The notes below the pieces were generated by a model that had not been told where the DNA came from, did no database searches, and saw only the letters and a list, made by a program, of their open reading frames with translations. The position numbers were made by a program, and so were the translations under genes. DNA of 64,000 nucleotides from Notospermus geniculatus (taxonomy: Eukaryota; Nemertea; Pilidiophora; Heteronemertea; Lineidae). The stretch covers positions 1,018,276 through 1,082,275 of the forward strand of contig NMRB01000004.1 in assembly GCA_002633025.1 (NCBI GenBank), written 5' to 3'. This document shows positions 1 through 10,137 of the stretch, piece by piece. Position 1 is the stretch's first letter. Each line of letters opens with the position of its first letter.

Positions 1-1032
1 GGGGGGGGGGGGGGGGTTACCACCAGCAAATTTGATGGGACGGGCCGCTGTTTGTTAATGCTGTGGAGAATGCCGAGTCCTGGTTCTGTTCATATTCTTC
101 TTCAGAGGACAACACACTTTATTGTATCTCTTATGATGAGGCCAAGACTTGTTTATAAATCAGAAATCGTATCTGTTCAAGCTGACCTGTTGATATGCAT
201 TCAAGGCCATGATCTCTTTGTGTGTATCAACAGGGGTTTAGTGCAGTAGGCCTGGGTCAAATCATCAGACAATATGAGGCCACCTATAGAGGCTATGCAC
301 GTGACGTCATCAGCGAGGTGACGCCATGTTGGATGGAACGTTGTGACATGCTGACGCAGTGCATCTGACCACGTGCTCCGTCAACTTTCCATCCAACACG
401 TGGCGTCAAACCCATTGATGACGTCATTTGATGACGTCAGTGCATAGCCTCTATTGCATTGTTGATGTCATTCTTATCTCTGGCTGATCCTTGAAGCCTG
501 TCTGAATTTGGCTGTCAGATTTCTCTCATTGGTGCTTTAGAACAATGAATTAATAAGGCTACTTTGGGAATTTAAAACAAAAAATGATCTCAAGATTTAG
601 TCTTTTGGAAGCCTCTATTTGTAACTACATGTACATTTAAGACTGCCACCTTCTTGGTTCCTTCAACTGTCTTGTGTTCATAACAAATTTGAGTAGATTT
701 GAAAATGTTATGATGTCAAAGATAACCTTCAAGTGCCGTGGTTCAAGCACAGTGATAAGGGCTGTCGTGCAGTTCAGATGAACGCAATAAGGGTTCTGAT
801 ATATTTATAATTGTGTAGTTTAAACACTCTTGTTAGGTGATTGATCTTGTTTCCTCTGATTTTGGATTATTCTTCGATTCAGAAAGGAATCATTATCAAA
901 TATAATAATTATCTCAAATGGAATGGTGAGTTCAATTGACAACAGTTTCTCAGAGGGAAGCCTGGCACTGATTGATTATTGCTTTATCTTTCCTTCCAAT
1001 TCCATGTTTGAATTTCCATCATATTTTTTCAG
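1..1032. other. 5' flank of the pantothenate kinase exons; no gene recognised
   Basis: The window opens with 16 G residues, which looks like the edge of an assembled contig or a homopolymer. A 169-bp inverted-repeat element occupies 286-454 and is listed separately. The rest is AT-rich DNA without a convincing exon. The kinase lacks only about ten N-terminal residues, so its first exon is short. It could lie in this stretch or upstream of the window, but I could not pick it out. Confidence 0.6.
286..454. mobile_element. Palindromic MITE, copy 1 (CRE-like motifs)
   Basis: This is a 169-bp element whose ends are inverted repeats, starting ATAGAGGCTATGCAC and ending GTGCATAGCCTCTAT. Internally it carries several TGACGTCA or closely related palindromes next to both ends. 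A second copy of exactly the same length lies at 27396-27564 and differs at only a few positions. The small size, terminal inverted repeats and absence of coding capacity fit a non-autonomous DNA transposon. The flanks are compatible with a TA target site. Confidence 0.85.
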
Positions 1033-2934
1033 CTCTGCCATGGTTTGGTATGGACATTGGGGGAACTCTTGCAAAACTTGTCTATTTTGAACCAACTGAT
1101 ATCACAGATGAAGAAGAAGCTGATGAAGTTGAAACATTGAAAAAAATCCGCCATTACCTAACAAGTAATGTGGCATATGGAAAAACTGGAATTCGGGATG
1201 TTCATTTGGAAATGAAGGGTCTTCGGTTGGGTGAAAGGCGGGGATCACTCCATTTTATCCGGTTCCCAACAAGCGAGATGATGGCATTCATTGAGCTTGC
1301 CAAGGCAAAGGAACTTGCCACATTAGCATGCACGATATGCGCCACAGGAGGAGGAGCTTACAAATTTGAAACTGACTTTCGAAATGTGAGTGTTATTCCT
1401 GGTATATCAGGACAGTGCGTCATGAAGAAACACTCACCGTGGTCTTGACGGTAGTGTTTGAGAAGCGGGCATCAAGGCCAGTTGGTGTAATATTAAGATG
1501 ATGGCCTTCATTTATTTCACAATTGCCAGTCATTTCCAGCCGACATCTGTTTTTTCTGAGTCGGCTGAACTGTTCTGTTCTCTCTTTCAGCATGTTCACC
1601 TGGAACTCCAGAAGTGTGATGAACTGGACTGCTTAATACGTGGCATCCACTTCATCGACCGACACAGTCTGGGACCAGAATGCTATTACTGGAAGGAACC
1701 ACGGGACCATGAAAAATGTGAAAAAGTTCCCTTCGATTTCCGCGACCCTTACCCTTATTTGTGCGTGAATATTGGGTCTGGAGTCAGCATCCTGGCTGTG
1801 CAATCTAAAAATAATTACAAACGTGTTAGTGGGACCAGGTAATTCTCAAAATCATCACAACTTTTACAACTTGTCATTTTTATAAAGACACACAAGATCA
1901 TCCTGTTGTCTAGCACCTTTCATTACTAAATGTTTTCCAATCATCATTTCAGTCTCGGTGGGGGAACATTTCTTGGGTTGTGCTGTTTACTCACCGGTTG
2001 TGAGACATTTGAAGAAGCTGTGGAGCTGGCAACACAAGGAGACAGTAACACCGTTGATAAGTTAGTCCGAGATATTTATGGGGGAGACTACGAAAGGTTC
2101 CAGCTTCCTGGGGAGTTAGTAGCAAGCAGGTGAGATCCTTGATACTATCTACTCTGACTTCAGTCCGAGTGTCTGAATCCTGTGTTGTGGCTGGCAGGGA
2201 TGGTGGTAACCAGCAATTGGAAAATCTGGCAGTTAATATGATGTGTCACACTTTTATTGTACAAAGTACTTCTGTCTTTGCTACCCAGAGGTTGCAGATG
2301 GGCACTCAAATGAAAGCTTTACAGTCCTTTTGATATCACTTCCTCATGTTTCAGCTTTGGGCATATGATTTGTAAAGACAGAAGAGAGAATATAAGCAAG
2401 TGTGACCTTGCCAAAGCCACACTCGTGACCATCACAAATAACATTGCCTCAATAGCAAGAATGTGTGCTGTGAATGAGGTGAGTCTTATTCCAGAAACCC
2501 ATCGGTATTACTGATATCTTCTAGCCTGAGTGATTCACTGTCGAATATGTTTCCCTGTTATTCCAGCATTTGGAGAGAGTTGTGTTTGTTGGCAACTTCC
2601 TGAGAGTGAACACAGTTTCAATGAAATTACTTGCCTATGCCATGGAGTACTGGTCGCAGGGAGCAATGAAAGCTCTTTTTCTGGAACACGAGGTAGGTTC
2701 ATCTGTCTTGAAGAGTCTTTCAAAGATTAGAAAATCTCTGTTCCCTTTATGAGAGTGTTCAACAACTTGGCTGTGTCATTCATTTCATATGGTACCCACT
2801 TTCTGCCAAGTGTCGTGTCCATTTACAGAATTTGTGCTAAAATTGCAATCATCTTCTTTCAGGGGTACTTTGGTGCTACTGGTTGCCTACTGGAACTAAT
2901 GAAGACAGGTGACACCCCAGCATCACCGACATGA
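1033..2934 (+). CDS. PANK: Pantothenate kinase (PANK1/2/3 type), 5' exon missing
   Basis: Pantothenate kinase catalyses the first, rate-limiting step of coenzyme A synthesis: ATP-dependent phosphorylation of pantothenate. Exons are 1033-1385, 1591-1838, 1953-2129, 2355-2478, 2567-2692 and 2863-2934. All are bounded by AG/GT and join in frame to give about 365 residues, against 370 for human PANK3. Visible signatures are [12 protein letters not shown] (phosphate-binding loop), [41 protein letters not shown] and [11 protein letters not shown], all diagnostic of the type II eukaryotic kinase fold. The protein ends shortly after [14 protein letters not shown], as in the animal enzymes. The opening residues before PWFGMD are missing; the first exon seen begins inside a codon. 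Splice phases support 1838 rather than 1839 as the end of the second exon. There is no long N-terminal extension of the mitochondrial PANK2 type in view, so which vertebrate paralogue it resembles most cannot be said. Confidence 0.95.
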
Positions 2935-4756
2935 AAATCGGGACACAAATGAACAGAGAGTGCATTCCACAATCGAAGATCATGCTGCCAAAGTTGCATA
3001 ATTGTTACTTAAAGTCAAAGCAATATGCAAGAGTTCCGTAGTGCAGTCCACACCAAACTGATGAGTACAATCATGAAGAACTGCCACAGTTCTTAAAATA
3101 CCGGTACCAAAGAATTGATGTTCTGCATAATCAAGCTATTAAATGGTTTATTCAAATGGTTGTAAATTGGCAACAGCAGAACTGATTAAACTGCTCACTT
3201 AATACTGCTATGCTCAACACCAGTCCAGTTTCTAGGCCTGATAAACAAGGGTCTGAGTCTCTGAGGACATCATACTGGAACATGGTCAAGCCATTACCGT
3301 GTAAAACCTAGATAATGTTGCTTCTTGAAGCTGGTGCCATATTGCCCAGCTTAGTCCCTGAGTGACTGGGTTTTTCACTTCTGGGCTTGAAATGTGTGTT
3401 ATTTATGTGTTAATACTTTTTCAGACTCGCTTTGTGGTTGTGGTTTGTAGCATTAGGTGACAATCTCTGTGGGATATTCAGAGAAGTATACAGAGAGATG
3501 TTTAATCATGGGTTTAGTTCTGAAAAAAAAGTGGAATACTTAAGGAAAAACTGGGTTTTACTATACATGTACAAAGTATAATGTATATGTACATGGTTTT
3601 TGGATAGGGTTTAACACTATCTCCACATGTAAATGGTAAGGTGAATGAGTTTATATTTGACTCAAGTTGAGAGCACTTGCTGTCTCTGAATCATGATATG
3701 GTGTATGGTAAAGGTTCTCAAGTCAAAGCCCTCTGGTGCAACCTCCCTGCATTTGGGTTCTGAAAGTTTTTTTTGAAAGGATTGAAGTAGGGATGATGCT
3801 ATGTGTCTGTGTCTATCACTTCACAGAAATCAGATCATTGTTATTACACTGAGTGTCCTTGGACAAATTTATGATCAAATCTGGGATGGTACAAGGTTAA
3901 AAATTGTCATAAACTGCTCAATTCTGTATATAGGGGTCTCTAAATTCTCTATTATCCTATAAAGCAGTGTCTCATGTTAAATGAGTCTAAGACATTCAAA
4001 TCTCTTGGTTTCATACCTTGAATCGAACACCATTGAGACATAGAAATAGAAATACTCCTCGAAATCTTGTAATTGTTGCTCCTTGTGATGTGGATATGCC
4101 GATTCAAGGAGGCCATATCTTGTTAGCACCTTCTCTGAGCCAATGTTCTGGCTGTTATGCAGAACTGGGAATATCAACTTGCACATCAGCAGGTTTGTTA
4201 TGTAATGACTATGATTGTAAGCCAAGTCAACCAGTCGACAAGTAGGCGATTCCAATGTTATTATTTATTTTCATACTTTGTTAATAATGTATTTTTTATC
4301 AGTGATCAAATGAACAAGAACGAGTAACGAGATAACTGAATGGTCCATGTTATTTCATGAGATATCACCTCAGGATCTCAATTTGTGATGAGCATGATCT
4401 CTCTGGTCATGTGATAAACATTAACAAGCATTTTCTGCCCCAGTACCCTTCTTAGGTAGTACAATCAGCCCTCTATAAGGCAAAAAAAATATCTGTTTCT
4501 TGTCCAGCAACTCAGCAGAAATTCATATGAGCATGCGACTTTTAAAAAAAATTTCAATTAATTTTTTTTTCACTTGTCTTCATGGATGGGGAAATATGAA
4601 ATTGGTGAAAAAATTTAGATGTGAAGGGCTTGGGAATGATGCGAGTGCGGACAAGAAAGATACTTTTATTTTTGGCCTAAAGGACACCTTTGGGACTGTC
4701 AGATGATGCCCTCATGATGTTTTCATCCCAACAGCCGTTTTGTTTCGATTTTGTCC
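2935..4756. other. 3' flank of pantothenate kinase; no gene recognised
   Basis: This interval follows the kinase stop codon and probably contains its 3' UTR. I saw no strong AATAAA signal. Open frames near 4000-4250 on both strands overlap each other, lack recognisable motifs and lack splice support, so they are not called as genes. Confidence 0.5.
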
Positions 4757-5451
4757 TCAGCTGCTTTCATCAATCATTGGGAGGGGAGAACTGTCCACAA
4801 AACTTTCCTGATCCTCGGAATCATCCACCTCAAGTCCTTGTAGCCATTTTTGACACCTATTAAACATTTCAGGATCATCCTCTGCAGGATTGTAAGTACT
4901 GTCCTTTACGTCACCATTTGTTGTGTTGACGTCATCATCAGAATCGCCTCTGCTCATCAAGTAAAGCCTGACTATTTCGTTTGTTGTCAGTGTTGAATTA
5001 TATAAATAGTCAACCTCGTCTGCGGATGAAATATAACTACCGAAATCTCTCTTCGCCAGTTGTTTCAACTGGGCTAATTCCTCATCCAGTGATTTGGACC
5101 CTCGCCGACCTCTGTTCCGACAGGCCGTGACTCCCGGTTGTGGCATTTGAGAAGTCCTTGGATTGTTCAGGCTGTCACCTTGGCTGGAGGCAGTGATGGA
5201 CTTGGGGTCTGATCCATTCACCGCGTTTCGTGTATTTCGAAAAGAACGGCTGCCTGTACCAGACTGCGACGAATTTGATGCAGACGATCTGGGCAGCTGT
5301 TACTGCGGACTGAAGCAGGAGCGCGACCCGACGATTCGACCATGAGTCGTTTCCAAATGGGCGAGTGTTGATCGGCCGTCGCAGTTCGTGAAATCGGGCC
5401 CCTTCTGTTATTTTGCGGACCAGTTTTCGGGAATTTCCTTTTTGAGTCCAT
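4757..5451 (-). CDS. Unidentified acidic-tailed protein, reading frame broken once
   Basis: I do not recognise the family. On the minus strand an ATG at 5449-5451 opens a basic, Ser/Arg-rich N-terminus containing SPIWKRLMVESS. That frame stops at 5218-5220. A second frame is open from about 5299 to 4757 and continues naturally from the first. It has a Ser/Thr/Asn-rich linker, a charged helix-like stretch (SLDEELAQLKQLAKRDFG), a segment with VDYLYNSTLTTNEIVRLYL and a very acidic C-terminus ending IDESS. Both frames are open between 5221 and 5299, so a single-base change of length would join them into one protein of roughly 230 residues. I found no intron with good sites to explain the shift. 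Options are a sequencing error, a real frameshift mutation, or two separate short genes. The basic head, ordered middle and acidic tail suggest a nuclear or adaptor protein, but that is only a guess. Confidence 0.5.
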
Positions 5452-5539
5452 TTTACAACGAAATCTGGAAAAGGAGCAGACATACTCTAAGGGGGAGAAG
5501 TCTCATTGGTTTGTTTCTGGGAGCATACTGATTGTCAGA

Positions 5540-5628
5540 GGCCTGTTTCATAAAAGTGACTTTTAGCTAATGGAAAATGTACTGAGTTAATGGTACCATT
5601 AGCTTAAAGTCACTTTATGAAACAGGCC
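5540..5628. repeat. Foldback element with arms of about 35 bp
   Basis: The left arm begins GGCCTGTTTCATAAAAGTGA and the right arm is its near-perfect reverse complement, ending TCACTTTATGAAACAGGCC. The loop is roughly 20 bp. It has the form of a short palindromic MITE. Confidence 0.8.
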
Positions 5629-6304
5629 CCAGACTGCCAAAGGGAATTCGAAAATGCTTCGCCACTCTCCTGCAAACAAGCATTTTCCTTTCCACACACT
5701 AGTCGGCCAGTGGTGTTGTTGGGCGGGTGTCCATACAACTCAAAGAGAGATCGCCATCAACTTAGGAGGCTAGGCCTGAGGGGATGGCACCCTGGAGAGG
5801 GCCTGTAGGCCTTACACGAAAATGTCTGCGGGCGGGGGCGATGACTCGGGAGTGACCCGTCTTCTGATGCCCCCCCCCCCCCCCNCAGTCGAGTGTAGTA
5901 GGTATACAAACGAGTGTCAACAGTATTGCTTTTCGGATATCACCCAAGGAGGTATGACGGATGGACATGACTTAACCGGTAAGTCATAAGTCGGGATAAC
6001 CTCGTGCCGAACCCCCAAAATACCTCCCAATCAATGTAATACGGGACGTTGCGCACCATCGATCGCGAGGTTGGCGGTGATCAAACAACAGTGTTTTACT
6101 GTCTTTTTTCTTTCCACACGTCACGTTCATTGAACTGAACCAAAAAGTGTTCAAAACCCTATTATTACGAGGCTTATCCTTAAACAAAGAAACACGTCAC
6201 GCACTTAGATGTAGGCCTACTAATCCGAATAGGCTAACATGACTCATGATAGCACGACCAATTTTCTAACTTGCCGTGTAGGCGCCTTCCGAAAGTCTAA
6301 CCTT

Positions 6305-6363
6305 CCTTGGAGGAATTATTCTTGTATCCAAGTAAATTGTATTCAAGCATAATTCCTCCAAGG
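6305..6363. repeat. Short foldback with CCTTGGAGGAATTAT arms
   Basis: The arm CCTTGGAGGAATTAT is followed about 30 bp later by ATAATTCCTCCAAGG. A tighter palindrome of the same core (CCTTGGAGGAATCCTCCAAGG-like) is found near 14978-15000, so the motif belongs to a dispersed family. Confidence 0.7.
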
Positions 6364-6464
6364 TTTAACACACCCATGGCCCCATAGAAATTTCGCACTA
6401 ATTTTCATCATTCTAGCCGCCCTCAGGGCCAGCATGTTTGGGGAAACGCTCTGTCCCCGGCTAT

Positions 6465-6675
6465 TATGGCAAGCCGTTTGTTCATTTAATCAAATAAACC
6501 TGATTTTTAAAAAAAACAATTAAAAAAAATAAACTAGGTTTCTTTTGAAAAAAAATCTTGTTTTTTTTCTCCCAACAGAATCTGGAAAAAACCGAAGTTT
6601 TTTAAAAAGAAACTTGTTTAAAAAACAGTTTAAAAAACAGGTTTATTTGATTAAATGAACAAACGGCTTGCCATA
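6465..6675. repeat. Foldback element with A/T-rich centre
   Basis: An arm starting TATGGCAAGCCGTTTGTTCA at 6465 returns inverted near 6635-6675. The arms are about 40 bp, and the sequence between them is dominated by A-runs and T-runs. No coding potential is seen; the open frame across it on the minus strand is a Lys/Phe-rich artefact of the homopolymers. Confidence 0.75.
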
Positions 6676-7000
6676 AAAAACAGTTTTTTTCCACGCAGGT
6701 AAAAAATAGAATTTTTAAAAAATAAATGAACAGTTGACTAAAAAAAGCAAGTTTTAAAAAAACAAGATTTTTTTTGCAATGGAGTAAAAGAAACCTGTTT
6801 TTTTTTAAAAACAAAAAACCATGTTTATTTGATTTAATAAATGAAGCCATAGGCTCTGTCAGATGATCATATAAATGAAAGTGGGACCGTTTTGACAAAA
6901 TACCTCGGGAGATAGTGGACCGACCTCCAACCTCGGCCCGAGGGTAACTAATCGCTGGGTACGAGATTGGGGCGGCAGTAGACCAGTCTAGGCCGGCAGC

Positions 7001-7079
7001 AAACTCCTCCGCAGTGCCGTAATGCTTATCATTACGGGAGCATCAGAAAATGCGGAATTACGGCACTGCGGAGGAGTTT
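7001..7079. repeat. Foldback element close to the syntaxin-18 start
   Basis: AAACTCCTCCGCAGTGCCGT at 7001 is matched by its reverse complement ending at 7079, with a loop of about 30 bp that contains a smaller hairpin. The arms are essentially perfect over 23 bp, which suggests recent insertion. Confidence 0.8.
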
Positions 7080-7172
7080 GGGGCGGCAGAGGCCCAGTCA
7101 TTTTGGTTCCCTCAGTCACCGCTAGGTTGAGGCCCAGTTTACAGCGCCATCTATCGGAAGTGTGACGTCAAC

Positions 7173-9604
7173 ATGGCTGACATCACCAACTTGTTCAAAG
7201 CGACGGTAAAAACAGTAAAATCTCGCAATAAAGCTCAAGGAATTTCGAATGACGGTGATAAGAATTCAATATTGAATACACATCGACCAAAGAATGAGTT
7301 CGCTAAGAAAGCAAAAGATGTTGTAAGTGAGAAAATTCTTGTCCAGATTGCTCATTCTCTGTCCGACATTCGTGCGTGCATGGGAGGCCATGTTGGCATG
7401 TAGGCCACGTTATCCATTTTCGGACACCTGGTTAAAATGCTATTTATTTCACTTCAGGTTGGTAACATCACAAAACTGAGGGATTTTCTCCTTGACCACC
7501 GGAAAGACTACATAAACCCAAGCAGGTACTTCACTCTTCATTATTCTGAATCAGGCTCGATCGACTTTCGTCGGTTTGGGCCGGGCAAAGACAGTCAAAG
7601 TAGTAGGCCTAAGTCAGTGTAGTGTTTGATTATTGGACTTTTAGATGCATCATGCTTCCACATTTCTGCATCAAGAAATATGGGCCGCATGTCATTTTAT
7701 TTGTATATATTTCCATCCCTTGCAGTCACTTGAATGATACTCTTCGCATGACAGATGCTGAACGTGACCAAATTGACCTTGATGCTCAAGACATCATGAA
7801 GATGTGCTCAGAAACCATCAAAAACATGAGGCAGGAAGGTTAGTAATAGTAGAAAACAGACATCCAAATTTCAGTTTCTTCACCAGTTCTCTTCATTGTT
7901 TTACTTACCTTTATGTCAATGTTTCAGGTCTTTGATTTCTACTTTCAGTTGTGACTGAGAAACTGATGGGAGAGGTGAAAGAGCACAGGGAAGCTGTCTT
8001 TGATATCTTACAGAATTATCTAAAAGGTGTGTTGGCATAGAATAATTCATTGACAGATTGAAATGTATACTTGGTTATCCTCATCTTTCAGCACTGAATA
8101 AAATGAAACTAATGATTCTGGTAGCATTGCTCATAGTGGTGGTGTTTTGTCAGTTCATGTATAGATAATTTGCCCTTTTGCTGACATGGTCCCTAAAATA
8201 CAAATCTTTTTTTACCAGCTATTTGCAAAATCTACAGTGAGCAGCGGGCAGTCAGGGTCAAAAGAGTTGTGGACAGGAAAAGAATGTAAGTTTCAATTGA
8301 AAAAACACGCTGTACTACCTAGGTACTATTTACATGTAATCAGTTTTCTGCCTCAGATTCATGAATAAAAAACAACTGCAATTCTTCACTTCAGATCCCG
8401 TTTGGAACCAGAGAGACCCCACAAGTTTTCCAGGACTGGGAATAAAGAGTCAAATACCCATGAGAAGGAATCATCTTCACTGAAAAAAGATGATGGAAGG
8501 AATGAAAAAGTAACTGAACCAGATGTGGCTTTAAAAAGATGTGAGTGTCAATTTAGACAACCCCTGATCCATATCAACATCTAACTGGATGCTTCAGGGG
8601 AGCAGATCTGCTTCTACCCTTCAAGCACTTACGATACTTCTGTTCTAAGCAATATCTCCTTTACTGTGTTTCAGCAGCTCGACGTGTCCCAGCATTTAGT
8701 CCTGTCAGCTTTGATGACGACGAAGATGAAGAGATGTCACCAGAGGAAATGCAAATGGTAAAGCAACACTGAGTTCATAGCCGAAACCATTCTGTCTTCT
8801 TACAAGGCTCATCACATAAGATATTGAGTTGAAAGCCTATTGCCAATTGCAGCATTATTGGGTCTATAATAGACAACGTGTGCTGTCAGAGAGTTGCCCT
8901 GTCTATCACATGAAGAAAGGGTCAGACTGGGGATTGAACTCGGACCCTTAGAGGTGACAGTGACGATCTTTCCAGTGCACCATTCTGATGGCCCAAATCC
9001 CCCACAAGGCTCGCAGCTCGATGTTGGTGATCTTTGTGGGCACTATATCAAGAGCATATTCAAAGGAATGGACCTATAGCAAAGATTACATGTACATGTA
9101 TCTTCTTTCAGCTTGAAATGGAAAACAAGCACCTGTTTGAGGAGATGAACAGTATGGTGGATGAAGTCCAACAAATTGAAGGGAAAGTTGTTGAGATATC
9201 ACGCCTGCAAGAGATCTTCGCCGACAAGGTTCTGGAACAGGAGAGGGATATTGACAGGATTGCAGAAACTGTGGTGGGAACATCAGAAAATATCAAGGAG
9301 GGCAATGAGGAAATAAGGGAGGTAAGTTTCACCCAATGGAGGGCAGTGTCTTGTATGTGTCAAAGTAATTCATTGCAACCACTCCTTTTCTTTGCCAGTC
9401 CCACCATTTATGTTTGTCGACTGTCCTCTCTGCTTTATGGTTTCATGGCAGTCTTGTGCAGCATATGGATTACAAGCCCACCATCAAAATATCTGATCTT
9501 TTTTTCAGGCAATGAAAAACAATGCTGGCTTCAGAGTGTGGATCCTATTCTTCCTGGTCGTGTGTTCATTTTCGTTGCTATTTTTGGACTGGTACAATGC
9601 GTGA
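7173..9604 (+). CDS. STX18: Syntaxin-18 (ER Qa-SNARE)
   Basis: Syntaxin-18 is the tail-anchored Qa-SNARE of the endoplasmic reticulum. It works with the NRZ tether, Sec20 and Use1 in Golgi-to-ER vesicle fusion. Exons are 7173-7322, 7458-7525, 7726-7838, 7949-8026, 8219-8285, 8395-8540, 8675-8757, 9112-9321 and 9509-9604. All phases agree and give 336 residues, against 335 in human. The N-terminal domain has [16 protein letters not shown] and [14 protein letters not shown]. The middle has the conserved [17 protein letters not shown], then a variable acidic linker ending SPEEMQM. The SNARE helix contains [16 protein letters not shown] and the zero-layer glutamine in VLEQERDI. The tail anchor is [17 protein letters not shown], followed by DWYNA and stop. 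The start is fixed by the conserved DITxLF opening. The gene is complete and shows no breaks. Confidence 0.97.
8885..8960 (-). repeat. tRNA-derived SINE remnant in a syntaxin-18 intron
   Basis: The segment contains GGGGATTGAACTCGGACCCT, the reverse-strand style of a tRNA T-arm/B-box, beside a degenerate A-box region. It lies inside the intron between 8757 and 9112. It does not fold as a complete tRNA by eye and is best read as a degenerate SINE. Confidence 0.4.
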
Positions 9605-10137
9605 TGGCACTTTGTCATTTCTACATGCAATTATCATTGGTGCTATAGCTTTCCACTTCAAACTAGTTATTGGGGCAAAATGCGTTATTCAAAGGTCATC
9701 TGTTATTGTCAGTTATGGCTTCTAAGCGTCGCTAAGCGGATACTCTCTTGGAATACTACAATGTGAAGTAGAACAGTGCTTTTGTCAGCTGCCTCAGCTC
9801 ATAGGCCTAGTGAGGGAGTGAGTCGAGTCTATCCGGCTGTATGAGCTTGTGCTGTCTTCTTGGGTAAACATTGTATGAGTTAGTCATGATAAATGAAGTG
9901 ACTGTATTCAAATAATACTTATTTATTAACAAAAAAGAAACGTTTTAATTGTAATTCATCTTGCATCGTGAGCTGAACTTTTTTTTGCTCTTTGAATCAG
10001 GGACAGTGAACATTAACAATAGCCAATCAACAGTCCAGTGGAGGAGGAAGCACTGAAGGGAATGTTTCTGGATTTGAACAGGCAATGGCTGGGCTTAGGA
10101 AGATTTGTGGGGACAACGAACATCCTGAAATACAAAT
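9605..10137. other. Convergent 3' ends of syntaxin-18 and PAAT
   Basis: This interval separates two genes that are transcribed towards each other. It must hold both 3' UTRs. An AATAAA on the minus strand at 9922-9927 lies about 210 nt past the PAAT stop codon and is a reasonable poly(A) signal for it. I see no other gene. Confidence 0.6.

Larger units (their letters stand above)
5452..7172. other. Repeat-rich spacer upstream of syntaxin-18
   Basis: No gene is seen. The interval holds four separate inverted-repeat elements (about 5540-5628, 6305-6363, 6465-6675 and 7001-7079), a run of C residues ending in an n at 5885, and a very A-rich zone from 6500 to 6840. The last element ends only about 95 bp before the syntaxin-18 start codon, so the promoter of that gene is at least partly made of transposon-derived DNA. 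Confidence 0.6.

Noticed and set aside
1-16. Poly-G run as a G-quadruplex element
   Set aside because: It sits at the very edge of the window and is more likely a contig-end or homopolymer artefact.
972-1032. In-frame extension upstream of the first pantothenate kinase exon
   Set aside because: The sequence ending TTTTTTCAG at 1032 is a strong acceptor, and residues before PWFGMD do not resemble the family, so this is intron.
3977-4255. Open frames on both strands near 4000-4250
   Set aside because: They overlap, have no splice partners, no motifs and lie in the probable kinase 3' UTR.
5175-5483. Minus-strand 102-residue frame starting MSAPFPDF
   Set aside because: It overlaps the better frames of the acidic-tailed gene in the wrong phase and has an Ile/Trp/His-rich, non-conserved composition.
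6602-6898. Lys/Phe-rich frame on the minus strand
   Set aside because: It is produced by A- and T-homopolymers inside a foldback element.
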